A stretch of DNA of 64,000 nucleotides from JAVVHE01 sp032249695 (GTDB lineage Bacteria > Pseudomonadota > Alphaproteobacteria > Sphingomonadales > Sphingomonadaceae). This document shows, piece by piece, positions 24,265-32,418 of the stretch (the first letter of the stretch is position 1; the number at the start of each line of letters is the position of its first letter). The notes beneath the pieces are model-generated. The model ran no database searches. It had not been told where the DNA came from and worked only from the letters and a program-made list of their open reading frames with translations. A program made the translations under genes and the position numbers. The stretch spans positions 1 through 64,000 of the forward strand of contig JAVVHE010000015.1 of assembly GCA_032249695.1 (NCBI GenBank). Reading direction: 5' to 3'.

Positions 24265-25893
24265 GTGACTGAACCCTACCGCGTCCTCGCCCGCAAATAC
24301 CGCCCGCAGCGCTTTGCGGAGCTGATCGGCCAGGAAGCGATGGTCCAGACGCTGGGGAACGCCATCGCGCGCGGGCGGATCGCGCAGGCGTGGATGCTGA
24401 CGGGCGTCCGCGGCGTCGGCAAGACGACGACCGCGCGGCTGATCGCCAAGGCGCTGAATTGCATCGGGCCCGATGGCCAGGGCGGCCCGACGATCACGCC
24501 GTGCGACAGGTGCGAACCGTGCCGCGCGATCGCCGAGGGGCGCTTTATCGACGTGATGGAGCAGGACGCAGCCAGCAACACGCAGGTCGACAAGATGCGC
24601 GAGCTGCTGGACGGGGTGCCCTACGCTCCGGTCAGCGGGCGTTATAAAGTTTACGTGATCGACGAGGTGCACATGCTCAGCACCTCGTCGTTCAACGCGC
24701 TGTTGAAGACGCTGGAGGAGCCGCCGGCGCACGTGAAGTTCATCTTCGCGACGACCGAGGCGCAGAAAGTGCCCGTCACCATCCTGTCGCGCTGCCAGCG
24801 CTTCGATCTGCGCCGCGTGCCCGAGGAGCGGCTGCGCGAGCATTTCGCCGCGATCTGCGCGTCCGAGTCCGTCGAGGTGGAGCCCGAAGCACTGAGCATC
24901 ATCGCGCGCGCGGCCGAGGGAAGCGTTCGCGACGGGCTCTCGATCCTCGATCAGGCGATCGCGCATGGCGGAGGCGCGGTCAGCGCGGCTGCGGTCACCG
25001 ACATGCTGGGGCTGGCCGATCGCGGCCGCGTGCGCGCGCTGATGAGCTGCCTGCTCGCTGGCGATGGGCCGGGTGCGCTGGAAGGGCTGGAGGAGCAATA
25101 CCGGCTGGGCGTGGATCCGCGCGAGGTGATCCGCGAGCTGATGGACCTCGCGCACCTCGCGACGCGCGCCAAGCTGATGGGGACGGTTGAGCCCGGCCGC
25201 CCGCCCGAGGAGCGCGCTGCGCTGAAAGGGTGGGCGGAGCGCTGCGGCATGGGCCAGCTGCACCGGGTTTGGCAGCTGCTGCTGAAGGCGCATGACGAGG
25301 TCGGCTGCGCGCCGGTGCCGCTGGAGGCGGCCGAGATGGGTCTGCTGCGCATCGCCTACGCGAGCAGCCTGCCCGATCCGGGCGAGCTGCTGCGCCGCGG
25401 CCCCGACGAGGGCGAACCCGCGCGCCCGGCCGTGGCCACGCCCGCTCCGACACGCACGCCCGCCCCGGTCGCGCACTTGCCCGAGCCTGCCGCGCCGGCT
25501 GCAAGGCTTCCGCTGCCGGAGAGTTTCGAAGCGCTGGTCCGGCTGGCCGAGAGTGAGGGTTCGCTGATGCTTGCCGCACAGCTGCACGACTATGTCCGCC
25601 CGGTTCGCTACGCTCCGCCCGAGTTCAGCTTCGCGCTCGCAGCCAACCTGCCAGGCAATCTGGCGCAGGACCTGACGCGGGCGCTGCGCGACTGGACCGG
25701 CAGCAACTGGCGCATTGAGATTGCGATGACCGGCGGCGAGCCGACGCTGCGCGAGCGCGAGCAGGCCGAGCGCCGCGCCGCGCTGGAGGACCCGGCGGTC
25801 AAGGCGCTGATGGAGGCGTTCCCCGGCGCCGAACTCTTGAGCTACGACCCCCACTCAACCGCCGCACCCGCGGCCCGGAGAGACATCGCATGA
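24265..25893 (+). CDS. dnaX: DNA polymerase III subunit gamma/tau
   Basis: 542 residues, GTG start. Clamp-loader ATPase with Walker A GVRGVGKTTTARL (about residues 49-61), zinc-module cysteines (CDRCEPCRAI plus CIG), Walker B/DExx VYVIDEVHMLS, sensor 1 FIFATTEAQKVP and the arginine-finger region TILSRCQRFDLRRV. The C-terminal 150 residues are a Pro/Ala linker followed by the tau domain that binds the polymerase. No A-rich slippery site for gamma production is apparent. ybaB overlaps its end by four bases (ATGA). The usual third gene recR is missing; a POT transporter gene converges instead. Confidence 0.96.
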   Translation: MTEPYRVLARKYRPQRFAELIGQEAMVQTLGNAIARGRIAQAWMLTGVRGVGKTTTARLIAKALNCIGPDGQGGPTITPCDRCEPCRAIAEGRFIDVMEQDAASNTQVDKMRELLDGVPYAPVSGRYKVYVIDEVHMLSTSSFNALLKTLEEPPAHVKFIFATTEAQKVPVTILSRCQRFDLRRVPEERLREHFAAICASESVEVEPEALSIIARAAEGSVRDGLSILDQAIAHGGGAVSAAAVTDMLGLADRGRVRALMSCLLAGDGPGALEGLEEQYRLGVDPREVIRELMDLAHLATRAKLMGTVEPGRPPEERAALKGWAERCGMGQLHRVWQLLLKAHDEVGCAPVPLEAAEMGLLRIAYASSLPDPGELLRRGPDEGEPARPAVATPAPTRTPAPVAHLPEPAAPAARLPLPESFEALVRLAESEGSLMLAAQLHDYVRPVRYAPPEFSFALAANLPGNLAQDLTRALRDWTGSNWRIEIAMTGGEPTLREREQAERRAALEDPAVKALMEAFPGAELLSYDPHSTAAPAARRDIA

Positions 25894-26210
25894 ACCTCGA
25901 CGAGATCCTGAAAGCCGCGCATTCCATGCAGGAAAAGCTGGGTGCCGCCCAGAACCGCCTCGACGAGATCATGGTCGACGGAGCCAGCGGCGGCGGCATG
26001 GTGCGCGTTGAGGCGTCCGCCAAGGGCCGCGTCGCGCGCGTGGAGATCGACCCGTCGCTGCTGGAGCCGGGATCGAAGGAGATGCTGGAAGACCTGATCG
26101 TTGCAGCGATGAACGACGCGCGCGTGAAGGCCGAAGCGGCGGCGGGCGCGGAGATGCAGAAGGTGACCGCTGGCCTGCCGATCCCGCCGGGCATGAAGAT
26201 GCCGTTTTAG
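25890..26210 (+). CDS. ybaB: YbaB/EbfC family nucleoid-associated protein
   Basis: 106 residues, standard for the family. N-terminal helix NLDEILKAAHSMQEKLGAAQ and the 'GGGMVRVEASAKGRVARVEI' sheet are typical; the C-terminus ends PGMKMPF. YbaB/EbfC are small dimeric DNA-binding proteins nearly always encoded after dnaX. The ATG overlaps the dnaX stop, so translation is probably coupled. Confidence 0.95.
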   Translation: MNLDEILKAAHSMQEKLGAAQNRLDEIMVDGASGGGMVRVEASAKGRVARVEIDPSLLEPGSKEMLEDLIVAAMNDARVKAEAAAGAEMQKVTAGLPIPPGMKMPF

Positions 26211-26218
26211 GCGGGCCT

Positions 26219-27562
26219 TTACCCCAGCGCCCGGCGGAGCCAGCCTCGGAGCGCGAGCACCGCCACGCTGCCCGCGGCGGCGATCCCTGCGTGCACGAAC
26301 CAGAAGTCCGCTGGTCCCCAGCGTTCGTAGAAGCCGCCCAGCCGACCGCTGACGATGCTGCCCACGAACACGCTCAGCTGGTAGCAGGCGATGACCGTCG
26401 CGGCGCGCGGTGCCGGGGCGGCGCGGGTGAACACCGCAAGCACCACCGGGTTGAAGTAGATCCAGCCGAGGTTCGAGACCATGTGGAACGCAATGCCCCA
26501 GAGAAGCGGCACGCGCCCCGCTCCGGCGGCGCCCAGCCACGCCATGCCGAGCGCGAACAGCAGGCACCCGATCGCGGCCTTCGTCAGCTCGCCGCTTTCG
26601 CGACCGGTCTGCGCGCGCACGCGCCACCAGCGCAGCACGAAGGGCAGCATCAGCACCGGCGCGAGCGCGTCGAACCCCTGCAGCCACGGCACCGGCATGG
26701 TGAATGCGCCGATCACCCGGTCGAGATGATCGCGCGCCCAGATGTTGTATGTGTTCCACACCTGCGTCTGCGCAGTCCAGTAACTCACCGCGATCAGCCC
26801 GAGAACCGCCAGCCGCCCGACACTGCGGCGCTCGGCGGGTGTCAGCGGCCGCTGCTCTCCGCGCGCCCCGTGTTGCTGCGCGGGCACCGCGCCGCGCCCG
26901 GCGAGATAGATGGCCACGCCGATCAGCATCCCGCCGGCGGCGAAGGCGAAGCCCGCGTGCCAGCCATAGGCCTGCCCCAGCGCTCCGGTGGCGATCGGCG
27001 CGACGAACGCGCCCACGTTGATCCCCGTATAGTAGAGCTGGACACCCTCCGCCCGGCGCCGGTCCTGCGGCGTATACAGCGCGCCGACCTCAGCCAGCAA
27101 ATTGCCGCGCAGCAGGCCCGCACCCGCAACTAGCAGGCCAAGCGCGGCGAGGAAGGTCTTGTCGAACGCCAGCGAGAGGTGGCCTGCCGCCATCAGCAGC
27201 CCGCCGACGACGACCGCGGCACGCCGCCCGATCACGCGGTCGCCGATCCATCCGCCGATTGCCGGGGTGAAATAGACGAAGCCGACATACAGGCCGAACA
27301 GCTGGCTGGCGAACGCCTGCGCGGACAGCGGCCCGGTCGCGGCTTCGACCGCGCCGCGAACCGCGGCCAACCCTGCCACGTGCTCCGCGTGACCGGGCAG
27401 CAGCAACTGCTCCACCATGTAAAGCACCAGCAGCGCCTGCATCCCGTGGAACGATACGCGCTCCCAGAACTCGGTCCCGGCCAGCACCCACAGCCCCCGC
27501 GGCTGACCCTCCAGCCCGCCGCGCCCTGTGTCCGTGCCTGCCCCCGCTGCCACGCTCGCCAT
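26219..27562 (-). CDS. POT/PTR2 family peptide:H+ symporter
   Basis: 447 residues with about 12 membrane helices. The POT signature FWERVSFHGMQALLVLYMV in helix 1 gives the ExxERFxxYG-type proton-coupling motif in a slightly altered form, and a second family block is FYTPAIGG-like (VYFTPAIGGWIGDRVIGRR). Imports di- and tripeptides. The start is ATG 27562, with GAGG about ten nt upstream; residues before it in the open frame are not family-like. It converges on ybaB with 8 bp between the stops. Confidence 0.88.
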   Translation of the reverse strand: MASVAAGAGTDTGRGGLEGQPRGLWVLAGTEFWERVSFHGMQALLVLYMVEQLLLPGHAEHVAGLAAVRGAVEAATGPLSAQAFASQLFGLYVGFVYFTPAIGGWIGDRVIGRRAAVVVGGLLMAAGHLSLAFDKTFLAALGLLVAGAGLLRGNLLAEVGALYTPQDRRRAEGVQLYYTGINVGAFVAPIATGALGQAYGWHAGFAFAAGGMLIGVAIYLAGRGAVPAQQHGARGEQRPLTPAERRSVGRLAVLGLIAVSYWTAQTQVWNTYNIWARDHLDRVIGAFTMPVPWLQGFDALAPVLMLPFVLRWWRVRAQTGRESGELTKAAIGCLLFALGMAWLGAAGAGRVPLLWGIAFHMVSNLGWIYFNPVVLAVFTRAAPAPRAATVIACYQLSVFVGSIVSGRLGGFYERWGPADFWFVHAGIAAAGSVAVLALRGWLRRALG

Positions 27563-27737
27563 TCGCGTCAGCCTCGCACGCGGGACGGGGCGGGAACAAG
27601 CCGCGTACCCAAGCGCTCGCAGCGCGATCATCCTCGATCGACGGCGGGCAGGGCAACCCGCTGGTCCCTAGCGGCAACGAGATTGAGCGGATCACCGCGA
27701 CGATGCTTCCGGCGGTGCTACCGTCGGGCACGGCGCG

Positions 27738-28415
27738 TCACGGATAGACGCAGTCGTCCAGTGCGTCGGCGCGGACCGTGCCGATGCGCTTGCCGATATT
27801 GCGTGCGTATTTGCGCGTGTAGCGGCTGGGTGCCGCGGCTGATCGTTTGATCGGCTGCGGCACGATCGCTGCCAGCCGCGCGGCCTCGGCGGGCGAGAGC
27901 GTCGCCGTCCCATGCCCGAACGCCGCGCGCGACGCGGCTTCCGCGCCGTAAATGCCGCGGCCCCATTCGATCACGTTCAGATACACTTCCATGATCCGGC
28001 GCTTGCCCCACAGCGTCTCGATCAGGAAGGTGAACCACGCCTCGAAGCCCTTTCGCACCCACGATCGCCCGGGCCACAGGAACACGTTCTTCGCGGTCTG
28101 CTGGCTGATCGTCGATCCGCCGCGCAGCCGCTTGCCGACCTCGTTCGCTTTCGCGGCCTTCTCGATCGCGTCGAGATCGAAGCCGCGATGCTCGCAGAAG
28201 CGCGCGTCCTCGGCGCCGATCAGCGCGCGCGGCAGGTTGCGGCTGATGCGCGGCAGCGGCTGCCACGACCGCTCGACATGGCGGCCGGACAGATAATCGC
28301 GCGCCATCAGCCACGTGATTGGCGGATCGAGCACGCTGTAGAGCGCCACCCAGGCCACTGACAGCAGGACGGCGGCGATGACCAGCCGCACCGCCCAGAT
28401 CAGCAGCCGGAACAC
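27738..28415 (-). CDS. mtgA: monofunctional biosynthetic peptidoglycan transglycosylase
   Basis: 225 residues, a GT51 glycosyltransferase without a transpeptidase domain. One N-terminal membrane helix (LLIWAVRLVIAAVLLSVAWV) is followed by the GT51 motifs: AEDARFCEHRGFD (catalytic Glu), GGSTISQQTAKNVFLW, RKGFEAWFTFLIE, KRRIMEVYLNVIEWG (second Glu) and ARLAAIVPQP. It polymerises lipid II into glycan strands. The GTG at 28415 lies 16 nt before the end of the hydrolase 1 gene, so the two overlap and are likely co-translated. That places mtgA as the last gene of the minus-strand arm of the XrtA locus. Confidence 0.93.
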   Translation of the reverse strand: MFRLLIWAVRLVIAAVLLSVAWVALYSVLDPPITWLMARDYLSGRHVERSWQPLPRISRNLPRALIGAEDARFCEHRGFDLDAIEKAAKANEVGKRLRGGSTISQQTAKNVFLWPGRSWVRKGFEAWFTFLIETLWGKRRIMEVYLNVIEWGRGIYGAEAASRAAFGHGTATLSPAEAARLAAIVPQPIKRSAAAPSRYTRKYARNIGKRIGTVRADALDDCVYP

Positions 28416-29224
28416 GAACCTACCAGCGCCCGGGCGCGCGCGCGGACGGCGGCTTGCGCTGCCGCGCCCGCGAAGCTGTGGCCCGCGCCCTCGACGCTCG
28501 TCAGCGTGCGCGGCCCCGCGGCCCGCGCGGCCTTGAACGGAGTGGAGGCCCATAATGCCGCGAACGCTATGCCGGTGGCGTCACGACCACCAGTGACGAT
28601 TTCGACCGCGCCCTGATAGCGGCCGAGCGTCGCGGCAATGTTGCGGGCGGTGGCGGGCAGCGGCTCGGGCCGGGCGAGGCGGGCAAGACCGCGCGCGGCC
28701 TTGCGCAGATCGACCTCTCCGCTGAGCACGCGGCGGGCGAGCGCCAGCGGGTGCAGCCGCTCGCGATAGCGCGCAGCGATCGCCGCGCGTGGCGGTGTCT
28801 GTGCAGCGGCGGTGCATTCGTCGCGCGCCCACGGGTTGAGCAACAGCAGCCCTGCGAAGCCCCCTGGCTCAAGCGCGAGCGCGGCGGCGCCGTCGCACAG
28901 TCCGATGCCGATCACGCAGCGTGCTCCGGTTGCGGCGAGGAGCGCGGCACGGGCGGCTGCGATGTCGGGACCGATCGCGCGGAAGCCGGGGTCGGAACCG
29001 TCGCTGTCCCCCAATCCGCGCCGGTCGAAGCTGAGCCCCGGTACGCCCGCCGCGGCGAGCATCTGCGCGAGCGCCGCGAAGCTGCGATGCGGTCCGATGC
29101 GAGTCTGCGGGGCGCCGGGCACGATCAGCGCTGCAAGCTGCGCGGATGCGGGAGGGGCGGGTTCGTGCAGCCAGCCAGCCAGCCGCGCTCCATCGGGCGC
29201 GGTGATCGTCAGCGGCCGAGCCAT
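28400..29224 (-). CDS. hydrolase 1, exosortase A system-associated
   Basis: 274 residues, alpha/beta-hydrolase fold. The segment SFDRRGLGDSDG precedes the helix GARCVIGIGLCDGAAALAL, where Cys takes the nucleophile-elbow position (G-L-C-D-G), a feature I associate with TIGR03100. A late 'VEGAGHSF' gives the catalytic His. This class is found almost only next to exosortase A genes, and its substrate is unknown. ATG 29224 overlaps the end of hydrolase 2 by 16 nt. Confidence 0.85.
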   Translation of the reverse strand: MARPLTITAPDGARLAGWLHEPAPPASAQLAALIVPGAPQTRIGPHRSFAALAQMLAAAGVPGLSFDRRGLGDSDGSDPGFRAIGPDIAAARAALLAATGARCVIGIGLCDGAAALALEPGGFAGLLLLNPWARDECTAAAQTPPRAAIAARYRERLHPLALARRVLSGEVDLRKAARGLARLARPEPLPATARNIAATLGRYQGAVEIVTGGRDATGIAFAALWASTPFKAARAAGPRTLTSVEGAGHSFAGAAAQAAVRARARALVGSCSGC

Positions 29225-29907
29225 GCCGCCACCTCGCACGCCAGCGCCGCCGCGAGCGCGCCCGCCGCCTCGGGCTCCGACTGCCGCCACACCGGCGGTC
29301 CGTCGAGCCGCACGTCGCCGTCATCGGCGTTCAGCGCCACGACGCGCGCCCCCGACCGCAGGACGGTTGCCGCACGCAACGCGTCGGCGAGCGCGGCCGT
29401 CATCGGGTAGCCAGCAAGATCCAGCGCCTCGCCCGCCGTCAGCCGCGCTTCCAGCTGCGCCATCGTCGAACCCGCACCCGATGCGGCGTCCGCCGCGACA
29501 CGCGCGCGGAGCAGATCGCGCAGGATCGCCGCGCCCTCGGCCGGAGCGAACAGCAGCGCGGGCACGCCTTCGGGCACAAACAGCGCCCCGCCCCGCACCG
29601 CCAGCACGCCGTCCGCGCCGATCGCACGCGCAGCATCCGCAGCCGCGGCCCGCGCGCGCGTCACGCTGAAGTCGGGCTCCGCATGGTCGCCCGTGCCCGG
29701 CCAATCGGGCAGCCAGCTCACCACGCCCAGCGTCGCCAGCGCCGCGCCCGTTTGGGCCAGCAGCCGCCGCGTGCGGTTCATCTCCTCGAGCAGCGGCTGG
29801 ATGATCAGCAGCCGCGCGCCGCCGTCCGGCCCACGCCGCACGCAGGGAAGCCGCTCCGCCCCCGCTTCCAGCACCAGCTGCTCGAAGCCGGGCGCAGACG
29901 CGGTCAA
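29209..29907 (-). CDS. hydrolase 2, exosortase A system-associated
   Basis: 232 residues related to TIGR03101. The N-terminal region with IIQPLLEEMNRTRRLLAQTG and WLPDWPGTGDH matches the alpha/beta-hydrolase pattern 'PPFxEEMNKxRR...D.PGxGDS'. The usual nucleophile elbow is not clear (LAVRGGALF), so the protein may be catalytically altered. The likely start is TTG at 29907, overlapping the ACP stop (TTGA); a GTG at codon 12 is the alternative. Function in the exopolysaccharide pathway is not established. Confidence 0.78.
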   Translation of the reverse strand: MTASAPGFEQLVLEAGAERLPCVRRGPDGGARLLIIQPLLEEMNRTRRLLAQTGAALATLGVVSWLPDWPGTGDHAEPDFSVTRARAAAADAARAIGADGVLAVRGGALFVPEGVPALLFAPAEGAAILRDLLRARVAADAASGAGSTMAQLEARLTAGEALDLAGYPMTAALADALRAATVLRSGARVVALNADDGDVRLDGPPVWRQSEPEAAGALAAALACEVAAWLGR

Positions 29908-30185
29908 GCGCCCCGTTTTTCCGCAACGAAGCGGGTGAGCGCGCCGAACGTCTCGAACAGGCCCGCGGTCACCTCGTCGTCGTCGATGATGATCCCCAGC
30001 CGGTCCTCCAGCTCGGTCAGCACGCCCGCCACCGCCATCGAATCGAGTTCGGGAAGCGCGCCGAACAGCGGGCTCTCGGGCTTCAGCGCCGCGGCGCGCG
30101 CCGGCGGCAGCGCCAGCACGTCGCGCAGCACCGCCCGCACCATGCCGTCCGCAGACACGCCCGCCTCTGCCGCCTTGCTTGCCAT
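29904..30185 (-). CDS. acyl carrier protein, XrtA locus
   Basis: 93 residues with the ACP fold. The phosphopantetheine attachment Ser lies in PELDSMAVAGVL (residue 49), with helix 3 region TELEDRLGIIIDDDEV after it. It is first in the minus-strand operon and starts 32 bp from the divergent acetyltransferase gene. On this strand TATAAA (30203-30198) lies about 13 nt ahead of the ATG, with a TTGCCA hexamer 15 nt further upstream, a possible promoter with a short spacer. It probably carries an acyl or aminoacyl group activated by the neighbouring acyl-CoA ligase. Confidence 0.85.
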   Translation of the reverse strand: MASKAAEAGVSADGMVRAVLRDVLALPPARAAALKPESPLFGALPELDSMAVAGVLTELEDRLGIIIDDDEVTAGLFETFGALTRFVAEKRGA

Positions 30186-30217
30186 CAGGCCGGGCGCTTT
30201 ATAGGCCGCGCCCCAGC

Positions 30218-30868
30218 ATGGCAATCGAGGGGCTGCGGCCCGATCTGGAGCTGTCCGCGGCCGACCGGCTCTCCTACCTTGCCGGGCGGGTCGGAGCCGT
30301 GACGGGCCTCTATGACTGGAAACGCTATGTGCTGGTCGCCGTTCCGGTGAGCGCGATGCCGCCGATGCCGCCGCGCGGATGGGAGGCGAAGGTGCTGCGC
30401 GACGCGGCGCCGGCCAGCCTGGTGCCGCCGGCCGCGGCGGCGTGGCGGCTGCGCCAGGGGATGGACTGCATCGTCGCATCGCCCGTCGATGGCGAGGCCG
30501 TCGGCGTCAGCTGGATCGGCGAGGGGGCGTTCGATGAGGACGAGGCGCACCTGACGTTCCGCCCGCCGCTCGGCACGGCGTGGGACACCGGGCTGTTCAT
30601 CCGCCCCGAAGCGCGCGCGGGCCGCGCGTTCGCGGCGCTGTGGGCGGGGATGCGCGCGTGGGCGGAAGCGCGCGGTGTAGAATGGTCGATCAGCCGGATC
30701 GCCGACTATAACGGCCCGTCGCGGCGCGCGCACGCGCGGCTGCGCGGGCGCGAGCTGGGGCGCGTCGCCCTGTGCGAGCGGCGCGGGCGCGCGCGCGTCT
30801 GGGGCGCCGATCGCGCCTGCGTGACGCTATCCGGCGAGCGCGCGGTGGTGGAGTTGCCGCGCCCGTGA
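30218..30868 (+). CDS. GNAT-type acetyltransferase-like protein, XrtA locus
   Basis: 216 residues. The C-terminal half has the GNAT-like segment DTGLFIRPEARAGRAFAALW...EWSISRIADYNGPSRRAHARL, in which the last helix resembles the 'N..S...H.rLGF' end of the fold. The N-terminus (LSAADRLSYLAGRVGAVTGLYDWKRYVLV) is specific to this group. Homologues accompany exosortase A loci. Start ATG 30218 begins the plus-strand operon and its stop overlaps the next start (GTGA). Confidence 0.65.
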   Translation: MAIEGLRPDLELSAADRLSYLAGRVGAVTGLYDWKRYVLVAVPVSAMPPMPPRGWEAKVLRDAAPASLVPPAAAAWRLRQGMDCIVASPVDGEAVGVSWIGEGAFDEDEAHLTFRPPLGTAWDTGLFIRPEARAGRAFAALWAGMRAWAEARGVEWSISRIADYNGPSRRAHARLRGRELGRVALCERRGRARVWGADRACVTLSGERAVVELPRP

Positions 30869-32418
30869 CTCGCATCGACGAGCTGCTCGCTCGCGGCGCT
30901 GCGGGTGCCGAGGCGCTGGTGCACGGCTCCGAACGCGTGACCTATGCCGAGCTGTCCGCGTTGGCCGATGCGGCGGCGGCGCGCTTCGTGCGCGAGGGGG
31001 TGCGGGCGAACGACCGCGTCGCGCTGTGGGGGCCGAAGTCGGTGCCGCTGGTTGCGGCGCTGTTCGGCGCGTGGCGCGCAGGCGCGGTCGCGGTTCCGGT
31101 CAATCCGGTGCTGAAGCCCGCGCAGGTGGCGCATATCCTCGCCGACAGCGAGGCGGCGCTGCTCGTCGCGTCCGCCGAGCGACTGGCGCTGATGGAGGGT
31201 GCGATGGGCAGGGCGCGGCCTTGCCCGCTCCCAGCTCCGGCCTCGCGGCCGGAGCCGTCCCTCGCTGCGGAAGGGAGAGCGACGGACTTTCCGCTGCCGT
31301 CTGGGGAGAGGGTGGCTGGGCCGGAGGCGAAGGGTGGAGAGGGCACATCGAACGCCCTTGCCGCGATCCTCTACACCAGCGGCTCGACCGGGCGGCCGAA
31401 GGGCGTGATGCTCAGCCATCGCAACCTCACGCTCGCAGCGGACAGCGTCGCCGCCTACCAGAAGCTTCAGCCCGACGATCGCGCGCTGGCGGTGCTGCCG
31501 CTCAGCTTCGACGCGGGCCTGTCGGTGCTGACCTCGGCGCTGCACGCTGGCGGCACGTGCGTGCTGCTCGATTACCTGCTGCCGCGCGACGTGCTGCGCG
31601 TGGCCGGGCGCGAGCGGATCACCACGCTCCCCGGCGTGCCGCCGCTCTTCGTGCAACTGGCCGAGGTGCCGTGGCCGGCCGACCTCGCGCTGAGGCGCAT
31701 CACGGTCACCGGCGGCCGGATGCCGCCCCCGCTCACCGCCCGCTTGCGCGAGCTCGCCCCGGCGGCGGACATCTACCTGATGTATGGCCTCACCGAAGCC
31801 TTCCGCTCGCTCTATCTCGATCCAGCCGAGGTCGCCGCGCGCCCCACCAGCGTCGGCGGCCCCATTCCGCATGCCGAGGTGCTGATCGTCCGCCCCGACG
31901 GCACCCCGTGCGCGCCCGACGAGCCGGGCGAGCTGGTCCACTGCGGCCCGCTGGTCGCGCAGGGCTACTGGCGCGACCCCGATCGCACCGCCGAGCGCTT
32001 CCGCCCCGCCCCGCCGCATGCGCTTCACCAGGGCCCGGCGGTCTGGTCGGGCGACACGCTGCGGCGCGACGCTCTCGGCTACCACTATTTCGTGGGGCGG
32101 CGTGACGAGCAGATCAAGACAAGCGGCCTGCGCGTCAGCCCCACCGAGATCGAGGAAGCCGCGGTCGCCACCGGCGCGGTGGCCGAAGCAGTCGCGATCG
32201 GCGTGCCCGATGAGCGGCTGGGGGAGGCGATCCTCCTCGTCGTTCGCGCCGCGGGCGTTCTGGACGACACGACCGCCGAAGCGCAGCTGCGCGCCGGGCT
32301 GGCTGCGGCGCTGCCATCGTACATGCACCCCGGGCGCATCGCGTGGCGCGCCGAGCTGCCCCGCAACCCCAATGGCAAGATCGACCGCGCGGGCGTGCGC
32401 GCCGAGGTGCTGGCGTGA
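30865..32418 (+). CDS. acyl-CoA ligase (AMP-forming), exosortase A system-associated
   Basis: 517 residues of the ANL superfamily (TIGR03098-like). The AMP-binding P-loop is ILYTSGSTGRPKGVMLSH (about residue 168), with YGLTEAFRSLYLDP for A5 and the C-terminal Lys in RNPNGKIDRAGV. It would adenylate a carboxylate for loading on the neighbouring ACP. The GTG start overlaps the previous stop. Between 'ERLALMEGAM' and 'NALAAILYTSG' about 45 extra residues (roughly 115-160) are encoded by palindromic sequence at 31206-31345 and are not part of the family. Confidence 0.88.
   Translation: MTRIDELLARGAAGAEALVHGSERVTYAELSALADAAAARFVREGVRANDRVALWGPKSVPLVAALFGAWRAGAVAVPVNPVLKPAQVAHILADSEAALLVASAERLALMEGAMGRARPCPLPAPASRPEPSLAAEGRATDFPLPSGERVAGPEAKGGEGTSNALAAILYTSGSTGRPKGVMLSHRNLTLAADSVAAYQKLQPDDRALAVLPLSFDAGLSVLTSALHAGGTCVLLDYLLPRDVLRVAGRERITTLPGVPPLFVQLAEVPWPADLALRRITVTGGRMPPPLTARLRELAPAADIYLMYGLTEAFRSLYLDPAEVAARPTSVGGPIPHAEVLIVRPDGTPCAPDEPGELVHCGPLVAQGYWRDPDRTAERFRPAPPHALHQGPAVWSGDTLRRDALGYHYFVGRRDEQIKTSGLRVSPTEIEEAAVATGAVAEAVAIGVPDERLGEAILLVVRAAGVLDDTTAEAQLRAGLAAALPSYMHPGRIAWRAELPRNPNGKIDRAGVRAEVLA
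31206..31345 (+). repeat. palindromic insertion within the acyl-CoA ligase gene
   Basis: Contains a perfect 9-bp hairpin (GCTCCGGCC at 31234-31242, TCGC, GGCCGGAGC at 31247-31255), a CCGTCCCTCGC...GGGAGAGCGACGG pair just after, and the motif GGGGAGAGGGTGG. It lies between the N-terminal domain and the P-loop without breaking the frame. Confidence 0.7.

Noticed and set aside
24223..25854. 543-codon minus-strand frame opposite dnaX
   Set aside because: dnaX has every clamp-loader motif on the plus strand; the antisense translation has no protein-like features.
24265..25893. Programmed frameshift in dnaX for the gamma subunit
   Set aside because: No A-rich slippery heptamer was seen in the gene.
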